Assembly: GCA_022605955.1 (NCBI GenBank)
Contig: JAKCOZ010000002.1
Coordinates: forward strand, 70,412,783 to 70,476,782
DNA length: 64,000 nucleotides
Source: Rallus limicola
Taxonomy: Eukaryota > Chordata > Aves > Gruiformes > Rallidae
Reading direction: 5' to 3'
The position numbers and the translations under genes were made by a program. Positions 24,305 to 35,796 of the stretch are shown here, piece after piece. Position 1 is the stretch's first letter. The number at the start of each line of letters is the position of its first letter. Below the pieces are notes generated by a model that was not told the DNA's origin, searched no databases, and saw nothing but the letters and a program-made list of their open reading frames with translations.

Positions 24305-26614
24305 ATAAAATTCCAGGCTTTTTTGGCTTGGGAAAATTCTGGTTTTCCACCGTTCATATCAACACATGAATGTGCTAATAAAAATCATTAGTAACATCTA
24401 CTTTGCTAGCAGTAGCACTAACAGCAGAGTGGTAGATTGAAGTACAAAAAACTATTTTTCACTGGAAATCTATTTTTTTTAATTAGATTTAAAGAGCAAG
24501 CCCATTGATGATTTTGTGAGAAAAGACAAAGAATCAGTTAACTATTGTGTTCATACACAAGACCCTTTCCCAAAGGGTCCTAAAGGCACTACATTAAATT
24601 TTCTCCTGAACTGTTGAGAGTCAGAAAGAGTTAGGAATTACTTCTGTACGTAAACTGAGAATAAAACTAAACTAAGAGTCACTTCTTGACCTCTGCTGTT
24701 AAATGAAATTCACAAGCTACCAGACTGTAGCTACAAGATAAAGACAATTTTGTTTAAATGAAACACAGCTCACTGATGCTTTTCCTTTCCTTGGGAATGG
24801 AAGTCATTTCTACTATAACTTAAGTAATAGTTTTAGATTGAACAAAACAGTTCCTATCAAACAAAATGCAAAAGGATCATAGAAAGTTGAATTCCTTCAG
24901 TCAATTGCTGCCCATTTTGTCAGGTGATAATTTTTTTCTGTCTTATTTATCCAAGTGCTTTGTAGAATAAATTGTATAAAGCGCTCTGTAACCTTGCTAC
25001 TGCAGCTATGTAGTAACAGCGCGTTACCCAGCAGCCAGGTTCACATGATAGTTTTTTCTTAAGACTTCGTTTAGAGTGTTAAATGACCCCTGCTCTAGCT
25101 TCTGCCAATGGTGATTAACTTAGAGCACCTGAAAGGATCACAAACTGTGTCTAAAAAGCAACTGGAAATTGGTTGGGTCAGGGAGTTTCAAACCCTAATT
25201 CCTTCATGTTTCTTTCTCCTCCAACCCATCATTCTGCCTTTATCTTGTAGGAAGCCCCAGCATCTCTGTGCTGCTACAAATAACCATTGGGATAATTAAG
25301 TTTACTTTATTTCATTAGAAATGGCCATGGTCTGAGGCCTGTTTCATAGATTTATTAATTAAATAATAAGGTTTGTAGAACGTTTTCCTTCTAGAAAACC
25401 ACATCAAGAAATCCCAGTTGGAAGGTTTCTGCTTGGTAACTTTCAGGTGTTTCAGGTGAGTGAAGCAAATGAAAGGTTATACAAGTGGTGCTACTAATGC
25501 TCTGTGCTGAAGGCCAGACACATCAGGGATTTGTTTTATTTTCTCTTTCACAGAGTTTTACTGCTGACATGCACGTGGCAACGCTGACAGGAAAAGAAGC
25601 AGGAAAAGGAGGTAACTTATTAGACCCTGTAAGTGTTTTCACAGACATAAATTTTATGTACGTGTTGGAAGCCTAGTACAGAGAATACTGGTAGAAGGGA
25701 TACGTTTAAAAATTTTTAGCAATGCAGCCTTAAAAATGCGGCACATACAAAACTCTGGGTCAGTTCTGCCATGAAATCAATGGATTTATCACTGGTGCAA
25801 CTCCATCTGTAGCTTGTCTCCTACATTAACTTTCCAACTGCAATTGCTAAAAGCCAAAGTTTGCTGAAATTTGAAATGTCATCAGAAAGGCCATTCTGAA
25901 ATAAACTTTGGTTAATCAGTAACCCTGACCGTGTTTTATACTGCAACAGATATTGAAAAGGGCATTGCCAGACAATAGATGAGGTGCAGAGTAAATTTGA
26001 AAGAGATTCAAGGAATGGCACTGGAAGTAAACTGTTCTTTCCGGATCTGGAAGCACCCTCCTTCCAGCTCTAGTCAGGCAGACTACAAAGAACAAGTATA
26101 TATTGTAACTGTCTGCTCTTATTTGGATATGCCAATCAAGAAGGATAAACGCAGTTCATTACGGTGCTCAGCTCTGTTAGCTGCTGGAAAGTACTTAGGA
26201 CATCAAGCTTTGTCCTTCCCTATCCTACATATGGGATGAGTATTCATCAGTATTTGCATAAAATCCCTCAGCTATGAAAAAAGTATTTGCTTTCCAGAAG
26301 AGTCCTTATGAATCCTAGTAATTCATTTATTTTTAATAAGAAATTATTATTTTTTAAAAAAAAAAAGAAGACACAAGCAAGTGGGTTTGTTTCCTCAGAA
26401 AAGCTACAACATGTATTTAAGCATAGTCACTCCTATATCACATAGATGTATCTTTGAAGAAAGTCTGTGTTGATGCAAAGAGGCACACACATAAAAGGTC
26501 CCAGTCAAGAGTGTTCCTATACACATCCTCAGAGATTTTCTACAGATGTGTGATTTAATAGACAAGAATTTCCTTGTCAAAATTAAATTTTCTAAAATTG
26601 AGTAATACTGGGAC

Positions 26615-26648
26615 AACAGGCCAATAGAAAATAACAGGCCAATAGAAA
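26615..26648 (+). repeat. Direct duplication of a 16-bp word
   Basis: The word aacaggccaatagaaa occurs at 26615-26630 and again, exactly, at 26633-26648, separated by 2 bp. It includes a CCAAT core in each copy. Probably a small replication-slippage duplication. Confidence 0.9.
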
Positions 26649-26858
26649 CTGTATTATTTCAATGGTTATGTTACTAAGGAGTACGTTATGATTATGTGCA
26701 TTTAATTAGCATAGATGTTAATCACTTGGAATAAAACTGAATAGAATTTAGGGATTTCTTATGTCATTAAGTGTCAAAGATCTAAAAATTAATTACTATA
26801 TCTAAGTGAATAAAACTTTTTGATAGAAGTCATATTTGAAATATTTTTTCTTTGGTTT

Positions 26859-26863
26859 CATGA
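26859..26863. repeat. Target-site duplication, left copy (CATGA)
   Basis: Exact 5-bp match to 27453-27457, directly abutting the LTR. Confidence 0.9.
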
Positions 26864-27452
26864 TGTCCTGGTTTCAGTCAGGATAGAGTTAATTTCATTT
26901 GTAGCAGCGGATGGAATGCTGTGTTTGGGAGTTAAAATGAAAGCAATGCTGATAACACCCTGATGTTTCTAGTTGCAGTCAGACAGTCAAAGCCAGGACA
27001 GGTGACCCAGATGGGCCAAAGAGAGTATTCCATGCCAATTATGTCCTGCCCAGGATAAAGGGGGGCTGATGGGAGGAAGAAGGGGGGCGGTTCCGGGACA
27101 CGAGCGGCCGGGACGCGAGGGTCTTGGGGGATGGTCAGGTTCAAGGACGGCTCTGGGTGGTGCGCCCTGAGTTGTGTGGTTGGGTGAGAAACTGCATTGT
27201 GTATCAATAGTTTCATATTCTTTTGCTCTAAAGTCTTGTTAGCATTGTATATATTTTATCTTTCTGTTATCTTAGTAAACTATCCTTATCCCAACCCACG
27301 GGCCTCTTAGTTTCTTGGTTTTGGAGTTATTTGTCCCTTCCTTTTCCCTTCCCTTGTTTCCCCCCTCCCCTTTCCCTTTTCTCCTGCTCTTTTACTTTAA
27401 GGAGCAGGCAGCTGCGTGGATCTCGGCCCACAGCCAGGGTGAAACCACAACA
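26864..27452 (+). mobile_element. Solo LTR of an ERVL-like endogenous retrovirus
   Basis: A 589-bp element starting TGTCCTGG and ending CCACAACA, so it has the TG...CA termini of an LTR. It is flanked by a perfect 5-bp direct repeat CATGA (26859-26863 and 27453-27457). A 5-bp duplication and the sequence type fit the ERVL-class LTRs common in birds. No retroviral coding sequence adjoins it, so it is a solo LTR left after recombination between two LTRs. Inside are a G-rich tract (27060-27094), a CpG-bearing GC-rich block (27094-27170), an AT-rich block with possible polyadenylation context (about 27240-27290) and a C/T-rich tract (27334-27378). The frame at 26932-27216 on the minus strand is a by-product of this composition. 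Confidence 0.93.
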
Positions 27453-27457
27453 CATGA
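27453..27457. repeat. Target-site duplication, right copy (CATGA)
   Basis: Exact 5-bp match to 26859-26863, directly abutting the LTR end. Confidence 0.9.
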
Positions 27458-27983
27458 ATTAGTAAAAAATGAAGTTTCAAAACAATCTTATTAATTTAAT
27501 TACTTATTCACATCTACAACAGAAGCAGTGGGGAGGGGAGGCAAGCCTCCTAATCATTTGCCAAAAGCAAAAGGCATTTTCAATTATTTTTTAAATGCCA
27601 AATGCTGTTGAAACTACCCCAGCTACTCATTGATGATGACTTCCAATCCACTGCAATTCTGCCAATCAGGATGGATAATGTTGAACAGGAAGGATGACAA
27701 AATCTATTAAAAAAAAGAATAAAAAAAAGTGCTTTGTTGTTGACTGCAATAAGATTATAAACATGTTCATATACACTACGAGGACCTAAGTGATATTTCC
27801 AAGAAGGATTTCTATGAGACAATAACACTGTGATAAGAATGTGACATGGTATTGTAGTTACCAGAGGTTTCCATCATTATTTAAAACATACTTTGATCTA
27901 ATTATGTACATTAATGCAATCATATAAAAGAATTACTATAATGACATTCTCAAAGTAAAAGCAAAAACCTACATTATATTCAA
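27458..27983. other. AT-rich unique DNA, nothing seen
   Basis: No gene or repeat recognised apart from short A and T runs. Confidence 0.6.
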
Positions 27984-28107
27984 TCTAATGAGGCTTTGGG
28001 CATCCTTGTTGAGTGGAGGGTGTCCCTGCCCAGGGTAAGAGCTTGGAATTAGATGGTATTTGATGTCACTTCCAACCCAAAGTATTCTATGGTTGTATGA
28101 TTCTATA
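27984..28107 (+). mobile_element. CR1 LINE, 3' terminal fragment
   Basis: Starts at 'aatgaggctttgggca', includes 'gtggagggtgtccctgccca' and 'cacttccaaccca', and ends with the tail 'attctatggttgtatgattc'. It is about 124 bp of a heavily 5'-truncated copy, diverged from its relatives (for example 'catcctt' where copies usually have 'aacctgg'). Confidence 0.9.
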
Positions 28108-29329
28108 ATTTTTTGTACTATATAGCCATTTACATTGTTTACATAATTTAAAAAGATATAGCAATATACCTTTTTTTAATATTATGCATTCACTATCTGT
28201 ACATATATGTGTAAAACTATAGAAAAAACACAATTGGAAAACAGTCTCTTATTTTTGCATCAAATATCATAGTTTCCCAACTGCAAATTAGAAAGTTCTT
28301 TCTTTCTGCTGTTACATAGGTACAGAACGAGACCATATGGACACTCCACAATGAGGCAGATATCCACCAGTTATTTGTGTATAAATGGACGTGATAGTTG
28401 GAACAGGCATTAGTATGTACAGATGATGTTCTGATTCTGCATAATTATCCCTAATTGGCTTAGACACATAAGCAATCTGCATTTATGACTGAGGAAGTGT
28501 ATGCAAATAAATGCATACATTTGAAACTCTGAAAAATAACCCTTACCACCAAAAAACACCTATTTGGACAGAAGGAAACATCATTATAGGTTGTGAACTT
28601 CAAATAGTTGTTACAACTTAACGACAGCAACTATCTTCAAATGAAAAGAACAAAAGTTCCCTGCAACATATTCCATTCCATTCCTTTGCATTCTGTAATA
28701 TATTTAAATGCATTATTTTTCTCCCGTCTCTATTTCTCAGGCACGATTGCCATGCATGGATCATGTATTGAGAAAGGCTTTAGCATACGGGGTGTAGCAT
28801 GAAGACCCTGCCCTTAAAAAGGTTACCACATCATACAATCATATACAAAGCCCGCAATTAATTCTCAATATAAATTTTCTTTTTTAAAGAACAAAACCAT
28901 CTGTACTTCTTCAAAGCAAAGATAGTTTAATGGAAAAAGCAGAGACCCAGAACTAAATAAAATGAGCAGGTAAGTAGCAGTTTCACACCAATATGAGTTC
29001 AGTGACAGGCAATAGGAGCCACGTGGGTCTGCATCCTCCAGATCAAAGAACATTATCAGGAGGAGAGGTGAACAGAACACCTGGAGATGGTAGGTAACTT
29101 TGAGAAATTTTCATGTGTCCATTCAAAGAAAAACATCAATAAGCTTAAACATGCTGGTCATTGTGTCAAGTATCACAGCCAATGCCTACCTCATCCAGCT
29201 AAAGGATATACATGCATAAATGAATGGTACAGGCTTCATACAACTTCCTGAGGAAGTTCAGGCCCGTCTGATTTGGAAGAACACAGACAGGTAAAGAGGG
29301 TCAAGGAAGGAGTTTTCTTTCAGCCTAAG
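28108..29329. other. AT-rich DNA, possibly the 5' part of the adjoining old LINE at its right end
   Basis: No gene seen. The right part (about 28860-29329) is purine-rich like the LINE relic that follows and could be its ORF1 beginning or 5' untranslated region, but I could not match specific motifs there. Confidence 0.45.
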
Positions 29330-29524
29330 CAGTGAACAAGCTGATCAGATTCACCTGGCAAACGCAGTCCTGCTCAGGAAGGGAATGGAGAAGCGAAGAG
29401 GTTCGGAGGGCAGTTTAGAAACATCAAAGGCTAGCAAACAGGAGACAAACACAAGAAACGGGCATTTCTGTTGAACTACATTCAGTACTGAGAACTTCTG
29501 TCTGGAAGCAGAAAAGAGATTGTA

Positions 29525-29767
29525 TTGGTAGAAGACAAGTTTCTCAGGCAAGGCACAGACCTCAAAAGAAACCAGCCTGGAAACAGTGGTGAAAGTCCTG
29601 TAGTTGTTTTCTCCATGAATCTTAATGAAAGAGGCAAGAAACAAAATTTGGACAGACAATACAGAATTCTGGAAGAGACAAATAGGGTCTCTGCTGGCAT
29701 CTCTAGTGTGTTCTTAGTACTCAAATGTCCAGGAAGAATGATGGAAATGCAGTTTCAGAACTTGTAA
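29525..29767 (+). pseudogene. Old LINE ORF1 remnant, esterase-like region
   Basis: An 80-codon open stretch. Residues 25-50 read like the central part of the CR1 ORF1 esterase domain: a hydrophobic strand VVVF, then SMNLNE where the family has a GTND box, then a GKKQNLDRQYRILEE helix resembling the 'EYRELGRKLK' helix, and a second strand SVFLVL followed by 'CPGR' where the family has 'LPVPR'. The GTND block is lost, so no esterase activity is expected. The match is moderate and made by eye. Confidence 0.5.
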
Positions 29768-30088
29768 GAAGAAGGATTGTTCGGTTTTTTCAGGAACTGA
29801 AGGCAAAGGAGCTGATCTGCCCTGTAAAGAACCAAGGTGTTGCTGATTGAAATGAACAGGGCTGACTGAACTTTACATTGAGGAGTGCGGGAAAAGTTGA
29901 CAGGCTTGTAAGTACACAGGGTTTAAAATAACATTTGTAAAAATGAAGAAACAAAAATTCTGTGTTCTCAAGAGAAGGATAGGTCAGGGGATAGAAATAA
30001 TCAAATATGCAAAAAGGAAACAAACAGATTGCCATTTTAAGAGAGTGCCAAGAAATGTAACTAATCAATAGTATGTCTGCCACTTTGT

Positions 30089-30415
30089 AAATGCTGGAAG
30101 CCTAAGGAGTAAGATGGAGAAATTGGAATGTGTGATCCAAATTAAGATATTAATATACCAGACATGTCGGAAGCCCACGAAAGTCAGACAATCAATGTAA
30201 CAGTCTGAGAGCAGAATACAAAATACACAGGAAAGACAGAGAAACTGGAACTATAGAAAGAGTAATCCTCTGTCTTAAAGAAAACTTAGTATTAAATCAA
30301 ATTATGAGATCAACCAACTGGTCAATTAAGACAAAATCTGTACAATGTAAAATTTCAAGGCTAAATTTGAAAAATATAATTTGGGGTTTATATCATCAAT
30401 GAACCATCCATGTCT

Positions 30416-30458
<43 letters not shown>

Positions 30459-31096
30459 TACAATATGCTCAGAGAAATGAGTGAGGCATCAAGGGAGGCA
30501 AATTAATTCTGCCAGGTAATTTCCATTGTTCTGTAACCTGGACAAATGTCACATCAGAACAGCATCATACAGAGACACCTTGTAAATATTACTGAAGATT
30601 GGATCAAAGAAGAGCCGGTTAACAAGTCTTGACTTGAATCTATGTGCTGTATAGAATCTAGTTAAAAATCTCACAGCATTTTCAAATCTCTGGTTCAAAA
30701 GTATCAGCTTTGTAACAGTGATCACAAGATGTTATATACAGCAGATTCTAGGAGCAAAGACCAAGTGCACTCATCCTCTAAAAGGAAAACTATGCAAAAC
30801 AAGGAAGTTTATAAAATTTTTGTTAAGGGGAAGTTATGAGAATTAAATCCTTGGAAGCAGTGCAGAGACTACTGAAGGACACCATGTGGAAGTGCAGGGT
30901 GAGTACATTCCACTTATTAGAAAATGGCTTCAGTAAAGGCAAAGTGAAGGAGAATATCAGGATTATGGAAGCTACAGGATCAAAGTGCTGCAGTTCTATG
31001 CAAATTAAGATAACAGAAGACCATGAAGTGCAGCAGAGGAAATGTAAAAAGTTGGTGAGACAGGCTAAAAGAGAATTTAGGAAGACCTTATTCTAA
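30089..31096 (+). pseudogene. Old LINE ORF2 remnant: endonuclease and linker
   Basis: Fragments of the apurinic-like endonuclease domain spread over three frames, with stops between them. The substrate-cutting boxes can still be seen: GNFH (30515-30526; family GDFN, the Asp replaced) and SDH (30717-30725; intact). The linker that leads to the reverse transcriptase stays open from 30836 to 31096 (86 codons) and ends in the basic KLVRQAKREF block. Clearly inactive. Confidence 0.65.
30418..30456 (+). repeat. (CA)n microsatellite
   Basis: An uninterrupted run of about 19 CA units, preceded by 'tctct'. It lies inside the endonuclease part of the old LINE relic. An uninterrupted tract of this length is likely to be polymorphic. 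Confidence 0.97.
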
Positions 31097-31512
31097 AGGA
31101 ATCCAAACTAATCCTTTCAAGTAATAAACTAGTCAGGGAATCTCTAGGGCCACTGGGCAGCCAGGATATAAAAACACTCAGAAAGCACAAAAACATAATA
31201 GAAAATCTAAATTAATTATTGACAGTTATATTAAGTGTGAAAGCTTTTAGGGAGATTCTGATATTGGTGCCTTTTGCTTTCAAGGGAAGTCTGGAAGCTG
31301 AAGAAAAGGAGTAAGACAGGAAAATTTGCAAAGATCTGCTTAAAGCTGAAATAGCTGTGGAAGATGCTATGGTACAAATAGAATTATCATGAACAAATCC
31401 CCAAAACTGAGCCTACTCTAGGATGAATGAGCTGAATTACTGTGTAATCTCTCATTTACAGATCTAGAAATTTCCACTGAAAATTGTCAGGCTTTGGGAG
31501 AAGATTAAGCAG

Positions 31513-34500
31513 AAGCATATCATATGTATCTTCTTTCTTGTTTGTACTCTAGTTGCTTTCGGGCTCTACTGGAAACAGAGCTCATCTCTAGAAACTGTGT
31601 TTTGAACTATGGTGCCGTGTTCTTATGTTCACTGCTTGACCAGACTGAGGAGCATTCAACCTGCAGGAAGAACTGACTGTGCCGGTGTCCTGCCCATACA
31701 ATGTACATTTTAGTAAAAACCATTATAGGGACTTAAGAAGCCTGTGGAATCAATACCAAAATTTCTTTATTTAGAATAATGACCTATTAAATGTTCGTGT
31801 TTTGTCATCATTAATCGCCTATATGACAAAGAAATTGTAATGGGGTTTTCTTTCAACATTTCAGCTTTTGAAAAACAGAGACCAGGTGGAACAATTCCTT
31901 TTCCTGCCTTTGAGTTCAAGGTTAAAACTGTATAGCTTTCAGAAGCTGTGTATGATACCCTGACCATTTTCCATGTGATCTGATTACTTACCATTAACTA
32001 TGGATTAAATAGCCCATTGGCTTGCAGATGACTGTTCCACAATATGACCTTTATTGTAGCAGTACTTGAGCTTGATGTTTTTACATTGTCCATTAACTAT
32101 CTTTCATTTTCCAGCAACTGGAACTCAGAAACACTGTTAAGTTGTATAGCTGAATAAATACATCTATCAGGATAAAAATGAGAACACTAGAATTTGAGAG
32201 AGGAAATAACAGAAAGATATTGACATTAATGAAAAGAATCAGTTGAATTAATTATTAGATTTTGAATAAAATAGGGAATTTAACAGAGAATACAGGATGC
32301 ATTTAACTATTAAAAAGTAATAAAGTATTTAATGTCGATCAAATATAACTACTGAAGTCCTAGTGGGAAATGGTTTATTTTCTGTTTCACAGAAGTTTGT
32401 GAATGACAGCACTGAGTATACACAATTTTAAAGAGAGAAGGGTGAAGCTTCGCAGGAATGTTCTAAAGCCTCATTATGAAAATAAACCTGTCAACGACTC
32501 TAGTATTTTTCTGTAAGTGAATGGAAATAATACAAGATAATTTAAACATGAGGAGTGGAAGAGATCAGTGAGGAGCACAGCTGAACCATATGATATTACT
32601 TATACATACAAACTTACACATAGGAACAATGCTTAGAAGACAAATTAAATTAAATTATCTCTTGTACTTCATATAACATGATATTGAGTGAAACACAAAG
32701 AAATCTGGTAGTTATTATAGCAGGAATCCATTTCGTATTCTCTCATCACTATTAAAAACTTCATAAACTCTCAGAGTAGGTGGGTTGCACAATATTATTC
32801 CAATGAGTGCTACATATTCATTCCAAAAGAGACTTAACATTTTCAGGTGTTAGAGACCAAGTTCGATTGGATATGAATCACAATCTCAGTTATGGACTGG
32901 AGGGATGAGGAACACAGGTGTAACACTCATGCAACTGAAATAATGTTTCTAACCTGAAGGACTGTAGAGCCAATAAAAAGTGCTATAGATTAAAAATGCC
33001 TCAGCCTTTTATTTTCTTTTTCCTTTTGGTATAAGCACTAAACCAAGTATCCATTCTATGGCTCATTTAATGATCCTTTTATATAGATAGTCAGCAACTT
33101 AAACCCAGGTGTTTTTAATTGACTACATGTGGTAATCATCCTTAGTAATATTGTAAGATGCTTGGTTAAAGAATTTCTATGTTGTTTTAAATGCCATCAT
33201 TAGATTAAGAACAACTTTAGGTCTCATAAATATAGTCTGAATTCAAGCTAGTTATTTCAGATGGAAATCTAAAAAATATTGCCTTAAAAGCATACTAAAT
33301 ACGCTGTTTTAAATAACAAACTGCATTTCACAAATCTGAAGCAAAGCAGGAGAGTCATCACCCTAGGGGAAAAAAAACAAAACAAGAGAATCTTGATAGA
33401 TCAAGAATATTGTTTTGTTTAAACCGTAAACAGGGAACATCTCTGTAGTTTGAAACCTAGAATGCAAATATGTAGCTATTTTATCTATTTTATTATTTCC
33501 ATACACAGATTTACATGGATGCTATAGAGGGTGCCCAAGCACCTTGTATTTCATTTAAATTTGACTTAGACTTGCTAATAGGTAATGCTATTAGACTAAG
33601 GCACACTGAATTTCAAATCCAAATTCAGGAAGTCAGGCAACTTAAGCCTACACCTTCTTACATTAACATTTTATTAAAATACTATCTCATTCTTTCTAAT
33701 TCAGATTCCTCATGGCAGCAGAGGTCAGCAGAAGTAGCTTAGCACAGACCCAGTGGAAACAGAACAGCAAAGCCTGCAAGAAAATTGTTACTTCTACTGA
33801 CACACTTCAGACAGAAAGAGGAAATTTCTAATTCAGGGTCTTCTAAACAATTTAAGGAATTCCAAAAATCCAGACCCAAGCTTCTAACAAAAACTCAGAG
33901 AAATGTCACTTCTTTCTCTCCTCCTCTTATACACAAGGTGGTGGTTTGTTGGTTGGTTTTGGGGTTGGTTATTTTTTGGGGGGGAGGGGGAGGTCATTAC
34001 TATGATTTTTTTTTCCCAGATACCATGCTGTGATGATAGATGCCTTAAGCAAGCATGTGTTTTAACTTCTTTACCCTGTCATATATTTTCACTTCTTACT
34101 CTTTTGCTGCACAGCAATATATACCAAGCTACTCATTACAACTTTGTAATCTCATTTTCCTCTGCTGCCCCACCGGAATACTGATTTTGGATAGAAGAAT
34201 GTATTGCCTGCTGTCTTTTAAAACTTTCCAATTCTTCTCATTTTAGCTATTGATTATATATAAAACAACACTGGTCAAACAGCTAATCAAGGAAAGTAAG
34301 ATGATGCATATTCATACTACATCTCAGTGAAGACAATAAATGAAACATAATTACAGAATCACTCAACAGATTTGATGTGATTACATCTCTTACAACACTA
34401 TGTCTAAGGAGCAGCAATTATCCAGTTATGATTGCTGTAAGAACACAGGATAAAGTATAAAAGATACAATATGTTCACTTTAAGGTAAGCACAGCTTTCT

Positions 34501-35796
34501 CACTAGCATACAGAGCAGAGAATAGAGTCTCTGTAAAATTGCAGACTGGTGCAGCCCGATGCAGCATTACGTCTCGGCCAGGTATGTTGAAAACAGAATT
34601 TAACAGAAACCTGGTATGTTAAAAAAAGAGTAGGGTTAGGTGTTCAAACCATCCTACCAATCTAGTTTAATAACACATTTAAGTAAATTTTAAAAGCCAA
34701 AATATTTGCTTTTCAAATAAAAACTAGGTATGCAATAACTGCATGTCTCCTGCATTTGTAAGCAGTTCATAAACAGTACAATTATACATCTACTTTAATG
34801 AAGATTCATTGTTCTTTTGGTCACAAAAATACATTGGTGGTTATACGACATCATCAAAGTGAGGAACACTTTGATGTATTATGGCAGCATGATGCATTAC
34901 AGCAGTATCTCACTAAGGAGACAGGATTTGGACAACGCATCATGTTAAAAGCATCATCAAAGAACAATCTTTTTGATGATAAACTGCCAGCTGGCAGAAG
35001 GTGCAATCCAGTTAGGTTTTCTTTCAGGGACACTTCAGTTCTGCTTGTTTTCTAAAGAAAATAGGTGAGCAAGGAACTCAACCAGGCAAACTTACGTCAT
35101 TATTTTGAAGAAGCTTCTTTCCATAAAGTGATGACTACTGGGATTATATCAAAGGAAAGAAGATGAAAAATTTTCACAGCTGATTATGGAGCCAGAAGAG
35201 GACCTCATTACTCGGAATAATTTATGCACTATTTATGCACAGTATAAATAACTTCAACAGTAGCAAAAACCTAGCTGCTACTTCTCCGGGAGTAGAGGAC
35301 AACAGTAGTAGGGTTTTTGTTACCATAAACAGATAACCTTCTAGCATCTATGCCATAACTTTATATGTGAATCTGATCAGATCGGCAGACAACTTATATC
35401 TGGGGGAAATACCATGTTAATTTTTTTTAGAACAAGCAATCATTCCTAGGACTCTACACAAAAAGATATTTTGCAGTTTAATGCCAGCCAATAACTAAGC
35501 ACCACAGAAGCACTTGCTCACCTCCTCCCACAGCGGGATGGGGAGGAGAATGGAAAAAAACAAGCTCAGGGTTTAGAGTATCAAGCAAGCAAGGTACAAC
35601 CTGAACACAGCAGTGCTATCCCTCAACAAACACTTGCCTTTGTACCTGACACTCAAGGCATTTTCATATCTTGGCTTACCATATCTGTACAAACAGGATG
35701 ACTGGTCTAATGACAGGGAAAAAATACTCCCAAAAAATCAGGATGTCAGTTTCATGGATTCGTAGCTAACTTCCTAAATAGCATTTTCATTTTACT
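31513..35796. other. AT-rich unique DNA, no gene seen
   Basis: No gene or classifiable repeat. Contains a G/T- and G-rich tract at 33937-33993. Open frames at 33515-34246 and 34798-35055 (plus) are short and unrecognised. Confidence 0.5.
33937..33993 (+). repeat. G/T-rich low-complexity tract
   Basis: Repeated ggt/ggtt units followed by a run of seven G, an A, five G, an A and two G. At least four G-runs on the plus strand make a G-quadruplex possible. Confidence 0.75.

Larger units (their letters stand above)
22291..26863. other. AT-rich unique DNA with one possible exon-like patch
   Basis: No gene can be called. Contains a (TTTTA)n tract (22813-22851), a GC-richer patch of unknown nature at about 23536-23770, and a charged, coiled-coil-like open frame at 24098-24304 that is followed by a possible splice donor (see its own entry). 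An 18-bp-period duplication lies at 26615-26648. Confidence 0.5.
29330..31512 (+). mobile_element. Ancient CR1-clade LINE relic (ORF1 end, endonuclease, RT start)
   Basis: A degraded plus-strand LINE of an older CR1-clade lineage than the avian CR1 copies nearby. In order: an ORF1 esterase-like (SGNH hydrolase type) remnant at 29525-29767; an ORF1-end block near 29885-29930; the endonuclease start at 30089 reading NAGSLRSKMEKLECVIQ; an IWGLYHQ segment at about 30380-30402; an endonuclease block with GNFH at 30515-30526 in place of the family's GDFN; SDH at 30717-30725, the catalytic SDH box; the linker with IKSLEAVQRLLKDT (from 30842) and KCKKLVRQAKREF (31046-31084); and a 'gggccactgggcagccagga' block (31148) leading into the first reverse-transcriptase segment. 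Many stops and frameshifts are present. A (CA)n microsatellite has grown inside it. The right end fades near 31512, so the rest of the reverse transcriptase and the 3' end are missing. Identification is from remembered family layout, not from a search. Confidence 0.72.

Noticed and set aside
26932..27216. 94-codon minus-strand open frame
   Set aside because: Lies entirely inside the solo LTR and is explained by its GC-rich composition; no retroviral or host motif.
29482..29724. 80-codon minus-strand open frame
   Set aside because: Antisense shadow of the old LINE ORF1 remnant.
34798..35055. 85-codon plus-strand open frame considered as a gene fragment
   Set aside because: No recognisable domain and no splice context; left as unassigned.
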